Origin: Sporothrix humicola | Taxonomy: Eukaryota > Ascomycota > Sordariomycetes > Ophiostomatales > Ophiostomataceae | Reading direction: 5' to 3' | Length of the DNA stretch: 64,000 bases | Assembly (NCBI GenBank): GCA_021396245.1 | Contig: WNYE01000076.1 | Span: forward strand, 124,001-188,000 | Shown: piece after piece, positions 10,498-20,078 of the stretch | Position numbering within the stretch: position 1 is the first letter of the stretch | How the letters are laid out: every line of letters begins with the position of its first letter | Translations under genes and position numbers: made by a program | Notes under the pieces: model-generated | Told to the model about the DNA's origin: nothing | Seen by the model: the letters and a program-made list of their open reading frames with translations, nothing else | The model's database searches: none

Positions 10498-12134
10498 ATG
10501 TCTCACCAGTACACTCTTGCCGAGGGCCGCCCCCTTCCTGCCAACAACACCAGCGTGCAGCTGCGTGGTGCTCCTGGCCATGGCCACGGCGGCGGTCTTG
10601 TCTTGATGCAGGACACGCAGCTGATCGAAACGCTTGCTCACTTCTCGCGTGAGCGTATCCCTGAGCGTGTTGTCCATGCCAAGGCCGTCGGTGCCTGTGG
10701 CGAGTTTGAGGTCACTCATGATGTGACGGACATTACTTCGGCTGCCTTCTTGAACGAGATTGGCAAGAAGACCAAGGTGCTGCTCCGTGTGTCGACTGTC
10801 GGTCCTGAAAGTGGTTCCGCCGACACGACTCGTGATGTCCATGGCTGGGCCATGAAGCTCTACACCGAAGAGGGCAACCTCGACTGGGTGTTCAACAATA
10901 CGGCAAGTCACCATCATGGAGCAACATTGGATTCATCCCATTAACGTTTCAGCCCGTCTTTTTCGTCCGCGACCCAATCAAATTTCCTTCGCTCAACCGA
11001 TCCCACAAGAGACACCCGCGTACCCACCGCCCCGACTCGGACATGTTCTGGGACTTCCACGTGGGCAACCCCGAGGGCATCCACGAGCTGATCCACCTGT
11101 TCAGCGACCGTGGCACGCCGCAGTCGATCCGCACGATGAACGCCTTCAGCGGCCACACCTACACGTTCACCAAGGAGGACGGCAGCTTCAAGTACATCAA
11201 GGTGCACATCAAGTCGCGGCTGGGCGTCAAGAACATGGACGCCGCCACAGCCACCAAGATTGCCGGCGAGAACCCCGACTTTTTGCTGCAAGACCTCTAC
11301 GACGCCATCGAGCGCGGCGACTACCCGCAGTGGGATATCTTTGTGCAGGTCATGGACCCGGCCGAGGCCGAAAAGTACCGCGTCAACATCTTTGACATGA
11401 CCAAGGTGTGGCCGCACGCCGACTTCCCGCTGCGGCCCATTGGCCGTCTGACCATCAATGTCAACCCCAAGAACTACTTTACGGACATCGAGCAGGCCGC
11501 TTTCTCGCCGTCCAACATGGTGCCCGGCTGGGGGCCGTCGGCTGATCCTAGTAAGTGAATCCCACTGAATGACAATTAACGCCTCCTCTAACACACTGCA
11601 GTGCTCCAGGCCCGCATGTTTGCGTACCCTGACGCCGCCCGCTACCGTCTCGGCGTCAACTACCAGATGCTGCCGACCAACAAGTCGGTCGCATCGGTCT
11701 ATGCCCCGACCCAGCGCGACGGCTTCATGAACTTTGGCGACAATTATGGCGACGACCCCAACTACGTCGGCTCGATGCTCCGGCCCATGACGTTCAAGAA
11801 ATCGGTCGTCGAGGCCACGGCCGTCTCCGAGGCCGAGTCGCGCCACCAGCAGTGGGTCGGCACCATGAGCAACTACTTTACGTCGTCGACGACGGCCGAC
11901 GACTACGAACAGGCCACGGCTCTGTGGCACGTACTGGGCCGCCAGGAAGGCCAGCAGGACCATTACGTGTCCAACCTGGCCGACAGCGTCTCTGGCATCA
12001 CCAACGACGACCTTCTCAAGGCTGTGTATGCGCTGTTCAAGAAGGTGGACGCCAAGCTGGCCCAGCGCCTTCAGAAGAGCGTTGAGGCCAAGAAGGCAGC
12101 CAATGGCAGCAACGGAACCAACGGCTCCACCTAA
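10498..12134 (+). CDS. Small-subunit catalase (three exons, one GC-AG intron)
   Basis: Exons are 10498-10902, 10953-11550 and 11602-12134, giving 511 residues, the usual size of small-subunit catalases. It decomposes H2O2 with haem. The distal region is [14 protein letters not shown], with the catalytic His, and the catalytic Asn is in [11 protein letters not shown], which is completed only when intron 1 is removed. The proximal haem-ligand signature is [14 protein letters not shown], with the Tyr present. Intron 1 begins GCAAGT and ends CAG, a rare GC-AG type; intron 2 is GT-AG. No signal peptide is present. The C terminus is Lys/Ala/Asn/Gly-rich and I see no clear PTS1. It converges on a DyP peroxidase gene. 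Confidence 0.95.
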
Positions 12135-12633
12135 GCTTGTAAGTCGAAGCCTCGAATGATCGGCATCAGGCAAGAAGCTAGCAAGAACAGGACAATAGAT
12201 GGCAACAGACGGAATGTGCCAGATTGGATATTCAAATTACATTAGTTGCCATATAAATTTTATCATTATTAAATTTACATCAATTGAAACATTATGTTTC
12301 GAGTTTTCATTTTTAGCGTTAATGCTTGCTATTCAGTGCCATTTTGGTGACAATTTGGTAGCGTGGATGAACCTCGGAGTTACACAGAATTCTTGTGTGA
12401 TTAAGATACCGAGGGTGATCCGAGTGACAGCTAGCACGCTACTAATGGCAAAATCACTAAACACACAGCGGAGACAGTACTGTGGCCAACACCAAAAGTG
12501 ACATCATATCGAACACCAAGCTGTGAAGATTGGACTCGTGTGAAAATATCCACCGCAACGCACAAGAGTAATTCAAGCAAAATAAGAACGTGTATTATGT
12601 ATCTAAAGAAAAAAGAAAAATGTATGTGCAAGC
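12135..12633. other. 3'-3' spacer between catalase and DyP peroxidase
   Basis: About 500 bp of AT-rich sequence between two converging genes. It probably holds both 3' UTRs. No coding evidence. Confidence 0.5.
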
Positions 12634-13785
12634 CTAGTCATCCCCAATCTTGTCTAGCAGTGCCATTGATGGCATGAAGAACACGGACCCTGTCACAGCC
12701 CTCGAGTAGTCCAGCAGGCGGTCGTGCTTGCCTGGTGGATAGCCAATAAACATACGCTCCAGCATGCGTTCAATGACCCAGAGGCGGCGCGTGTAGCCAA
12801 TGAAATAGGTGCCGTACTCGCCCTTGCCGGGCGAACCAAAGGGCATGTTGTCCCTCAGGATGTCGTATTCGGCGCCCGTCTCCTCGTCCTCTATTGTGCT
12901 CAGCGTCTTGTGCGAGCGCTGCTCGTCGCCCTCGGCGTCGTCGAGCTCGACATTGTCCATTTTTGTGCGTCCAATAATGGCTTCCTGCTTCTCGGTCGAC
13001 AGCGCCTTCCAGTTGGGCATCGCGTGCAGGTATTTCTGTACAACGACGTAGCTGCCGCCGACAATGCCGATGCTGTTGCCGGAGACGTCCATGGCGTCAA
13101 TCAGGATCGCCTCGGGGATGTCATCGCCCACTGGGTTGGCCGTTCCGTCGACGAAACCGAGCAGGTCGCGGTTGTCAAAGTAGCGGAAGCCGACGGTCTC
13201 ATCCACAACTTTGACGGCGTCGCCCAGTTGGTCGAGCAGCTGGCGCTCCAGCTCAAAGCACATGTCGCGGCGCTCGGCCCTAATGTGGAACAGCAGGTCG
13301 CCAGGCGTGCTGACAGCCGTGTGTTTTTTGCCCTTGACCTCCTTAAACGGGTGGAGTTCAGCCGGTCTTGGAAGCTTTCCCTTTGTCACTGCGTCCCAGA
13401 CGCGGCTGCCAATGCCGACCGTGCAGATCAGACCGGCCGACGGGTCACGGAAAGCGACGTTCTTAGCAGTATCGTTGACAGACGAAACGACGTCGCGGAT
13501 TGTTGCGGCATCATCGTCGCTGATTGGCGTGTCGCCCTTGACGGCAACAACCAGAAAGATGGCCGAAGCAGTCAGTGGCGCATCGACGCGCTGGGGTTGA
13601 AGAGGCGGTGCCATCGTGCGAGAAGAGGACGGGGCGGACGGAGACGACGGCTGTGACATTCGTTTGCAGGAGGGAGTGGTCGATGTAATTGAGCGACACT
13701 GGAGGGCAATAATGGAATGTACTCTCGTAGAAGGAAGTCGTAGGCAGGATCGAATGTGTACTCGGCCAATGCTCATCGCAGGCAT
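12634..13785 (-). CDS. DyP-type haem peroxidase, probably mitochondrial
   Basis: 383 residues, single exon. The DyP signature GFVDGTANP (GxxDG, with the catalytic Asp) is present, with the proximal haem His in RSHKT and the distal Arg in TYFIGYTRR. The first 40 or so residues are rich in Arg, Ser and Leu and almost free of acidic residues (for example HIRSCLRLPSTRVHS), which looks like a mitochondrial presequence; a second ATG at codon 4 would not change this. DyP enzymes reduce H2O2 while oxidising dyes or phenolics. The length matches fungal intracellular DyPs rather than the roughly 500-aa secreted basidiomycete ones. Confidence 0.9.
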   Translation of the reverse strand: MPAMSIGRVHIRSCLRLPSTRVHSIIALQCRSITSTTPSCKRMSQPSSPSAPSSSRTMAPPLQPQRVDAPLTASAIFLVVAVKGDTPISDDDAATIRDVVSSVNDTAKNVAFRDPSAGLICTVGIGSRVWDAVTKGKLPRPAELHPFKEVKGKKHTAVSTPGDLLFHIRAERRDMCFELERQLLDQLGDAVKVVDETVGFRYFDNRDLLGFVDGTANPVGDDIPEAILIDAMDVSGNSIGIVGGSYVVVQKYLHAMPNWKALSTEKQEAIIGRTKMDNVELDDAEGDEQRSHKTLSTIEDEETGAEYDILRDNMPFGSPGKGEYGTYFIGYTRRLWVIERMLERMFIGYPPGKHDRLLDYSRAVTGSVFFMPSMALLDKIGDD

Positions 13786-14407
13786 GGTTTGGAGGGGGGA
13801 GGAAACGCAAAAAGGTTGTAGAATACGAAAAGTAAAAATAAAGAAATATGAATAGAAGCTATCTCGTCATCACAGTCGGTGTAGCTAAATGCGGATTTTG
13901 GTGTGCTGTATGCAGCTCCCGTATCGGCAGGTACAAAGGCCCCAGAAGCGTGGGAGCTGCCGTTGCTTACACACGGAAAGTGGGCCAGTCAGGTCGCGAC
14001 TTTTCGATTTCTCTGGTGGCTGATTGGCCTGGTCAGAGAGTAGTCGCAGCGGGGACGTTCGGTCCTCGGTGTGCACACCAGGGAAGGAGTGAGGGTGGCC
14101 ACCAAATGCTTTTGGTCGTTGTTTCATTTCTCCAATTAATATGCCTATTTTACATGGATTTTCGCTCAAATGACGCTGGAATGTCCACCGTTTCTTGGTC
14201 GCCTCTGCTTTTCGCCCCCACCTTCCCCAGATTTCTGCACCCCTTTTGGAATTTACACGCATTCCAGCGCCAAGAGTTCCAACTGGTAGCACCCGTTGCA
14301 GTTGCCGCAGCTAGTCAATCCCGAGGCCTTGGCTTTTCTCGGAAAGAGCTCGGCATTCAACGTCATGTCAACATCTGTCGACGACATGTCAACAATCGAC
14401 GCCGAGA
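13786..14407. other. Intergenic, no gene seen
   Basis: 622 bp between the DyP start and the end of the F-box frame extension. Frames on both strands look non-coding. Confidence 0.5.
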
Positions 14408-14665
14408 TCAAAACAACCAAGTGTCATAATCGTCGTCAACATCTTCCATCACAAAGTCCTTGCAGTAGTCAAAGTTGAACACGTACTGTCCACCTGGAGG
14501 GACCTTGAAGTCGGGCCCATCATCCTCCATCAGAACGTCGCAGTCCTCTTCCTCCTCATCACACACTTCCGTCATTCGAATATCCTCGCCGTCAACATCA
14601 TAATCCCAAAACGTACTGTCGTCATCCTCGTCACTGTCCTCGTCGCTGGACCCTTCATCGGACGT
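14408..14665 (-). other. In-frame acidic coding extension beyond the F-box gene's TAG
   Basis: Directly after the TAG at 14666-14668 the same frame stays open for 85 codons to a TGA at 14408-14410. The translation is strongly acidic (for example DEGSSDEDSDEDDD, then EDIRMTEVCDEEEED) and ends in an ordered-looking stretch (VPPGGQYVFNFDYCKDF) before DVDDDYDTWLF. Such composition is typical of genuine C-terminal tails and unlikely by chance. The TAG is therefore either a nonsense mutation, a readthrough codon or an assembly error. Confidence 0.6.
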
Positions 14666-16744
14666 CTAGTCGTTGGACGGGTAGCCCTCCTGGCCGCTTT
14701 CGTTGAAATAAGTGCCCTGTTTCAACGACGACTTGATCCAGTCCACGGTCGTGCGGCAGTACGGGTCCGGACAGTGCGTACGGAACTGCCCGTCGGCCCC
14801 GACATTTTGGATGCGCCACGCCGGGTCGACAATCTCGAGCCACTGCTTGCTGTACGGCTGGGTGAGGGGCACCGTCTGGCTGGCGCACTGGAAGAGCATC
14901 GTGCGCGTGCGTGTGTCGAGCGCCCAGCTGTAGATGGCCGGGCAGTGCGGGCAGGCAAAACGGTGGGACGTCTTGTGGCGCATGATACGGACACAGCGTT
15001 CAAGACGGTTCATGAACTCGGGGCCAGGCACGTCGCCGTCCTTCCACTTTGTGGTTGACAGACCTTCCGCATCCAACAGCTGGACGGCCGGCTCCTCGTA
15101 GAAAAGCGGCGAATGGGCATCTTTAATACAGTCCATCTCGACTGCCATAGAGGCGTTGTACTGGCAGCGGCAACAGTGCGTTTTGGGTAGGAAGGGATCT
15201 TTGTGGCGGTGCAGACTGACGGGGTCGCTCACAGAGGCGCTTTCAGAGGCCATGTCGTGTTCTTCGAGATAGCAGACACATTGGCCTGGTTCAAATGGCA
15301 GGAAAAGGCGCGGGTCGTTGGGTGCGATATGGCCGCACATAAGATCATTGAGGTGATCGTAGTTGCGCAGGAGACCTGCCTTCAGTTCGTTGAGCTTGGG
15401 CAGCTGTGTCCAAGAACCAGTTGTCTGATACCACTGAGCCGGGCTAGCGACGCTGATGCGGGCAATCGGAATGGCCCAGCACTGCAGCACCTCTTTCCGT
15501 GCGGTTATGCCCATGATGGGCTTGAAGCCGACGGTGGGTGGAATGGGTATATCTGGTTGCATAAGATCTGCCTCTTGATCTTCAGACAGCTCATCCCCCG
15601 CCTCGATTTGCATAAAAGGTGCTTCGTAGTGATCTTTGGCCATTTTCGGGCACATGTAGACCTTGGGGTCTGACGTGCCGCGAATGTCAACCATTTTGTG
15701 GAGAGGACCGACCGACTTGTGCTTGCATAGCCGGACTTCTCCCTCGGCGCCGATGCACACTCGTTTGCGTGCCGAAATCTTGGCGCGGCCGGTCCGTTTC
15801 CTCGTTTTTCCTTGGACAGTCCTGTACTTTGCTTCTGCTGCATGTGCCGCTTCTGCTGCTTCTGCCGCCCACTTTATGTCCATCTTGAGTTGCCTTTTGA
15901 GTACCTTCTTGTGTCCGTACTTGGCACTCTGTATTGCCCTACTCTTCTTCCAAATATTTTGCCTCATCCGCTCCAGGTTGGCGTTCCTTTTGTTCTTCAC
16001 CTTCTTCATCAAATTCTCATCCTTCTTTTGCGTCTTCACGTGTTTCACTTTCGTTTTGGCATTCTTCTTCTTATCCTTCTTGATGTCTTCTTTCGACTCG
16101 ATTTCGTTAACATTTTGCTTGCTGTCCCCTTCGCTACCCGGAATGCACTCTGCCATCTTGGCGGAGAACATAACGGCCGGGTGCCTGGTCTTGCAGTAGC
16201 CACAGTACAAAATGTTGGCCGAGGAGTCCTGTGGATTGCGTAGGTACGTGCGAAGCTTGGCGTACGGAGTATCCCGCCTTTCGTCCATTTCCCGCATAGT
16301 CTTGAGAAAGATATCGTCGTCGAGCTTCTTGGTCATGATAAGATCCATGAGCTGGGACAAGGCTTTTGAGTGGTTATTCTGGATCAGGCGCTGCATGACG
16401 TGCTGTCGGAACAGCTTGCAGTTGTCACAGTAGTCAACCATGTCGCGGCCGATCGCTTCTCGGAATGGTTGTGTGATGCGAGAATTTTTTGGTGTCATCT
16501 GGTGGAGTGGGATGGCAAGACGGCCGTCCAGCTTCGAGAGCTTCCGGTTGCCTGATAGACTGAAATGCTTGATGGACGGCTGGCGCGACTCAAAGAACCA
16601 TGCGAGCTTGTGGCACGTCTGGCGCATGGCAAGACGGGTGGTGTAGTTTGTCTTGTTCCAGATCATCATCAGAACCCCGTCGGGGATGCCGAGGAGGTGA
16701 TATTTGTTCGACGAGTTCATTCTGCGTGCCTCTTGCCATGTCAT
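14666..16744 (-). CDS. F-box-like protein with Lys-rich middle and Cys-rich C-terminal half
   Basis: 692 residues to the first TAG. Residues about 15-55 (YHLLGIPDGVLMMIW, then LAMRQTCHKLAWFFE) resemble a fungal F-box: Leu/Ile-Pro, a hydrophobic helix, then R-x-x-C-H-x-L. F-box proteins link substrates to SCF ubiquitin ligases. CDNCK and LYCGYCKTRH form Cys pairs that could bind zinc. About residues 205-330 are a Lys-rich, coiled-coil-like segment. The C-terminal half has further CxxC pairs (HCCRCQYN, CPHCPAIY, CPDPYC). No close functional assignment is possible. The frame continues for 85 acidic codons past the TAG, so the gene may be truncated here. Confidence 0.75.
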   Translation of the reverse strand: MTWQEARRMNSSNKYHLLGIPDGVLMMIWNKTNYTTRLAMRQTCHKLAWFFESRQPSIKHFSLSGNRKLSKLDGRLAIPLHQMTPKNSRITQPFREAIGRDMVDYCDNCKLFRQHVMQRLIQNNHSKALSQLMDLIMTKKLDDDIFLKTMREMDERRDTPYAKLRTYLRNPQDSSANILYCGYCKTRHPAVMFSAKMAECIPGSEGDSKQNVNEIESKEDIKKDKKKNAKTKVKHVKTQKKDENLMKKVKNKRNANLERMRQNIWKKSRAIQSAKYGHKKVLKRQLKMDIKWAAEAAEAAHAAEAKYRTVQGKTRKRTGRAKISARKRVCIGAEGEVRLCKHKSVGPLHKMVDIRGTSDPKVYMCPKMAKDHYEAPFMQIEAGDELSEDQEADLMQPDIPIPPTVGFKPIMGITARKEVLQCWAIPIARISVASPAQWYQTTGSWTQLPKLNELKAGLLRNYDHLNDLMCGHIAPNDPRLFLPFEPGQCVCYLEEHDMASESASVSDPVSLHRHKDPFLPKTHCCRCQYNASMAVEMDCIKDAHSPLFYEEPAVQLLDAEGLSTTKWKDGDVPGPEFMNRLERCVRIMRHKTSHRFACPHCPAIYSWALDTRTRTMLFQCASQTVPLTQPYSKQWLEIVDPAWRIQNVGADGQFRTHCPDPYCRTTVDWIKSSLKQGTYFNESGQEGYPSND

Positions 16745-16810
16745 CCCGGCCGGTCGAGATGAGTCGTTCCAAACAAGTAAGCGTTGGCTGTGACTATGAT
16801 TCTGAGATAG

Positions 16811-17218
16811 CTAGCCATGACGACTCGGGGTGAATGTGAACGGAAACGGATGCTGTAATGGAAACTCGACAATGTCGTACTTGGCGAATGTAGGTACGAA
16901 GTTCGGCTTCACAAAGGTCGGCAAGTTTCCGTCGATGGACACGATGTCGTCTCTCAGTGGAAAAGATACAACATCGCACCGTTTGAACACCTCTTCGGCA
17001 ACGGCCCTCAACTTCTGTAGGTTGTAGTAGTCTTGCGGCGAGAGCAGCCAAAGGTGGCCGCTGGTCATGATCACATTGTATGCCTTGACAAAGGTATTTG
17101 GCCGAAAGTGGCCAAGGATGACCTTGTCGCTTTCGGGCATATCGTCGAGGGCAAGGTGCACGAGCTCCAGCATCTTCTTTTCGAAGTAGCTGGCTCGCAT
17201 TCTCATCGTTGGAGGCAT
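16811..17218 (-). CDS. Small hypothetical protein, or N-terminal part of the F-box gene
   Basis: 135 residues starting MPPTMRMRASYFEKK, with an amphipathic helical first half and a beta-like second half (DVVSFPLRDDIVSIDG, then YDIVEFPLQHPF). I recognise no domain. Its TAG is followed, in the same frame and without further stops, by 22 codons leading into the F-box ATG at 16744. It could therefore be a separate gene, a 5' exon whose stop is spliced out, or a part separated by a nonsense mutation. A phase-0 GTACCT donor about 96 bp before a CAG at 16798 would remove the stop, but the donor is weak. Confidence 0.45.
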   Translation of the reverse strand: MPPTMRMRASYFEKKMLELVHLALDDMPESDKVILGHFRPNTFVKAYNVIMTSGHLWLLSPQDYYNLQKLRAVAEEVFKRCDVVSFPLRDDIVSIDGNLPTFVKPNFVPTFAKYDIVEFPLQHPFPFTFTPSRHG

Positions 17219-17936
17219 CGTGGCGGTTTTGTCGAGGTTGACGTTTGATGAAGTTGATGAGGTTTAATAAAGTTGATAAAGGTTGGTAAAGAAATCGAAT
17301 GGATCGAGATGGAAAGCTGGACGCATGTTATGATGAGGTTGAAGAAAGAAAGATGGAAAAGATAGAAGAACGCTGAATGGAAAGAACAGTGACAAATATT
17401 TTATTTCTCAGTACGGCACAAGGCTGAGCCTAGTTAACTTTGCTTTTTGTGCGCCCTAGAGGAAGCTAAAGACAGTTCGTACTAAACACTAGTAGAGGAC
17501 CCTTATTCACAATGATGCATCTTATTTGTTAGTGCCCGCAGCTAATGCTCACAATAGACATGATCTCATCTAATGCCTGCCTATTAACAGTTGAACCTCG
17601 CTATTCGTCTGATAATTAAAGCGTATACAACCCTGACCAGGAATATAAGCCTGGTCTTCTGTGTCATAAAGCACCCACTCAGTCCAACACGAGCAAGATA
17701 AGCAGTGGGTGCCGTCTGTCTAAAATTGAAGATACAAGCTCAGAGATTTGCAAGTGGATTGGCGATGATTAAGCAGTCTTGGCGCGTCAGAAAGTGTTAT
17801 CTTCTCAAGTGGTAGGAAAGATCATTGAATGGCTGGCTAAAATTGTCAAGCTTTTCACCTGATAGTATTGATTTGTTTGATAATCTGTTCACGGCAGCTG
17901 TTCCTGCAACTCTTCCCTCTTTCCTAGTATGTCACA
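17219..17936. other. Intergenic, no gene seen
   Basis: 718 bp. A run of imperfect GTTGAT/GTTGGT-type repeats lies near 17235-17290. No supported coding sequence. Confidence 0.5.
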
Positions 17937-19480
17937 TCATGCCATGCACTCTATCCAGAACCGTTTTATGGGCGACAGAAACGCTTTGTCCGACCAAAGA
18001 AACTGTTGGAGAATCGTGTGAACGGAATCCCAAGAAACATTTGTCGTCGTAAAATGTCGGCTGCAACTGCTTTCGCGAACAAAGTCAATGTACTGCATCC
18101 GCAGTCGGCCCTCGGTGACGAGCCCGCCGCCGATACACACGAGCCACAACAGCAAGTCATCATGGCCGTGCCAGATTGTGCTTTTGGTACTTGCACGTTG
18201 CAATGCGAGAAGGAGCTGTGATGAAAAATGAGGCTGGCGTGGTGTGGTGTGGTAGTTAGTATGAATGGAACGTCGGTATTGAAATAGAACATGAGTATGA
18301 GCACGTACCGGGATCGTCAGCGCACACCAGACGTGGCAGCAGAGCATCGACGAGCACAGAAACGCGGCGAGACGGCAGCATTCGAGCACGGGGTCGAGGC
18401 CGGTGATGCCTGCGAGCCTCGAATGGATGGATGCGACGTGGTTCAGCACCTGGGCCATCAACACGTTCAGATCGAGCTGCAACAGTGATAGGCACAGTTC
18501 TTCTCGGGTGCACTGCAGCGCATGTATGTCTTCCAGTACGCGGCTCAGATCTGGCGGCAGTGCGCTGCCCAGCGCCCGAAAGCCGGGGGGCAGGCGACAA
18601 AAGTCGGGCTCAAAGGGCGCACGGGTCCACTGCAGGTCAGCAAAGGTGCGGTGGTCTGTCATACGAGAGGACCCGATCAGGATACAACAGAGCAGATCCT
18701 GCCAGAAGATGGCTCTCTTTATGCCTTCAGTGAGATGGACGCCATCGGCGTGGCAGATGGACACAAGCTCCTGCACGCCGCGCATGTGTAGCCGTACCTG
18801 TTCTTTTGTTCCCAGCCGGGCCTCGACACCGGCCAGCAACAGGATGGCGCCAATGGTCGACATGGCCGCAGCCTCGACCCTGTTGGCCATCTTTTGTCGG
18901 ATGAAATGCAGCGTCTGCCCACGATAGCGCAGACCTTCAGCTGTTATGCGGCTGTTCGCGGACGCGAAGACGAGGGAGAGCATCACGGCATTCCCGAGAG
19001 CCGGGTCGTCCAGGCCGCTCCGAAAGACCGACCGGAAGTCATGGAACGGCAGGCCGTCGCCCACGCTGAAAACAGGTTCTGGGGCCAGCCTGACCCGGTC
19101 TGATCAGGACGAAACCACCGCTGGTTAGCCACACAGACCACAAAGAAAAAAAAAAGAAAAAAAGACAACCACAACCTAGGAGACATACGGTCGCTCAGGA
19201 GCGTTTGAAGTCGTGCGGCATCGACGGCTAGTGTCTGGAACGGGTCCAGCGAAGACGCAAGCAGACCGGGCGGGGATGGTGCTGTGGATCTGGAAACGCG
19301 TCGCCTTGCCTTGGAGCACAAAGTCGCAGTTGTCACCACAAAATGGTCGCCCGCCGCCTGCTGTGCACCACGCTTGCGCTCAAGGGCCTGCCGGACTGCA
19401 TGAGAGCGTGCGCTGCGGTTTTCGGCTTTGCCTATGGGGTGCTTCTGGGCGTGGACCTGCACAAACTCGTATTGTGACAT
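17937..19480 (-). CDS. Fungal transcription-factor-like protein without a zinc cluster (three exons)
   Basis: Exons are 19480-19189, 19099-18309 and 18215-17937, giving 453 residues. The first exon has the usual N terminus of C6-regulator relatives that lost the zinc cluster: MSQYEFVQVHAQKHP, basic residues, then RSHAVRQALERKRGAQQA. The rest matches the alpha-helical fungal-TF domain (AAAMSTIGAILLLAGVEARLG, then LHMRGVQELVSICHADG, and near the end HGHDDLLLWLVCIGG). Both introns have good GT-AG ends. Intron 2 (18216-18308) is 93 nt, in frame and stop-free, so retention would give a 31-residue insert. The gene is divergent from the Old Yellow Enzyme gene, 598 bp apart, and may regulate it. Confidence 0.75.
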
Positions 19481-20078
19481 ATTGGCGGATCAGCTTCCTT
19501 GGAGTACAGAAAGCGCGACTCGACTGTTGTACAAGCAATCAATCATTTTATTACGTCAAAAAGAAAGGACATGCTCGTTATCCGGCAGAAGCGTTTTCGT
19601 GTGGTGGAAACTGGCTGTATTAATCAGCAGGGTCATGTTGGAATCTGTGGGGCCACAGATTGCGTCGCCGCTAATGAGGGAAATCCCGCCTTTCCCTTCT
19701 TGGAAGTACCTGATTTCCTCTTTGGGAAGCATCTCGTTGCCCTTTTGGGAAAGCTCTAATACGCAGTTTCGAGATCGCGACATAGCGGTCCGGCCCTCAC
19801 GATACAGATTTATCAGCAAAATCTATAGTTTCTCGTTCAAGTGGCGTAGAGATTGATTTTTTCGAAGAACTAAAAAACGCCGTGATCTCAGGCGTAGTGG
19901 GGAGGGAAGTATGCGCAGATATGGACAGAGTATGGATATTTAAAGCTCTCCTTGAGGCACATATACATCATGTATTTTTGCTTCTTTCTTGATTTCTTGG
20001 CCCAACAAATTTCCTCAACTTTATTCTACATACGACACATTTCACACCGGCATCCGAGAAGAAACGACAATTGTCATC
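19481..20078. promoter_or_regulatory. Divergent promoter region, TF-like gene and Old Yellow Enzyme
   Basis: 598 bp separate the two divergent starts. A TATTTAAAG-like element near 19938 lies about 140 bp before the enzyme ATG. No repeated motif was found. Confidence 0.45.

Noticed and set aside
10941..12173. 410-codon frame antisense to catalase
   Set aside because: It runs through both coding exons of the catalase and its intron 2, with no recognisable motif. Treated as a shadow.
12724..13656. 310-codon frame antisense to DyP peroxidase
   Set aside because: Shadow of a strongly supported gene; repetitive Ala/Val/Arg composition.
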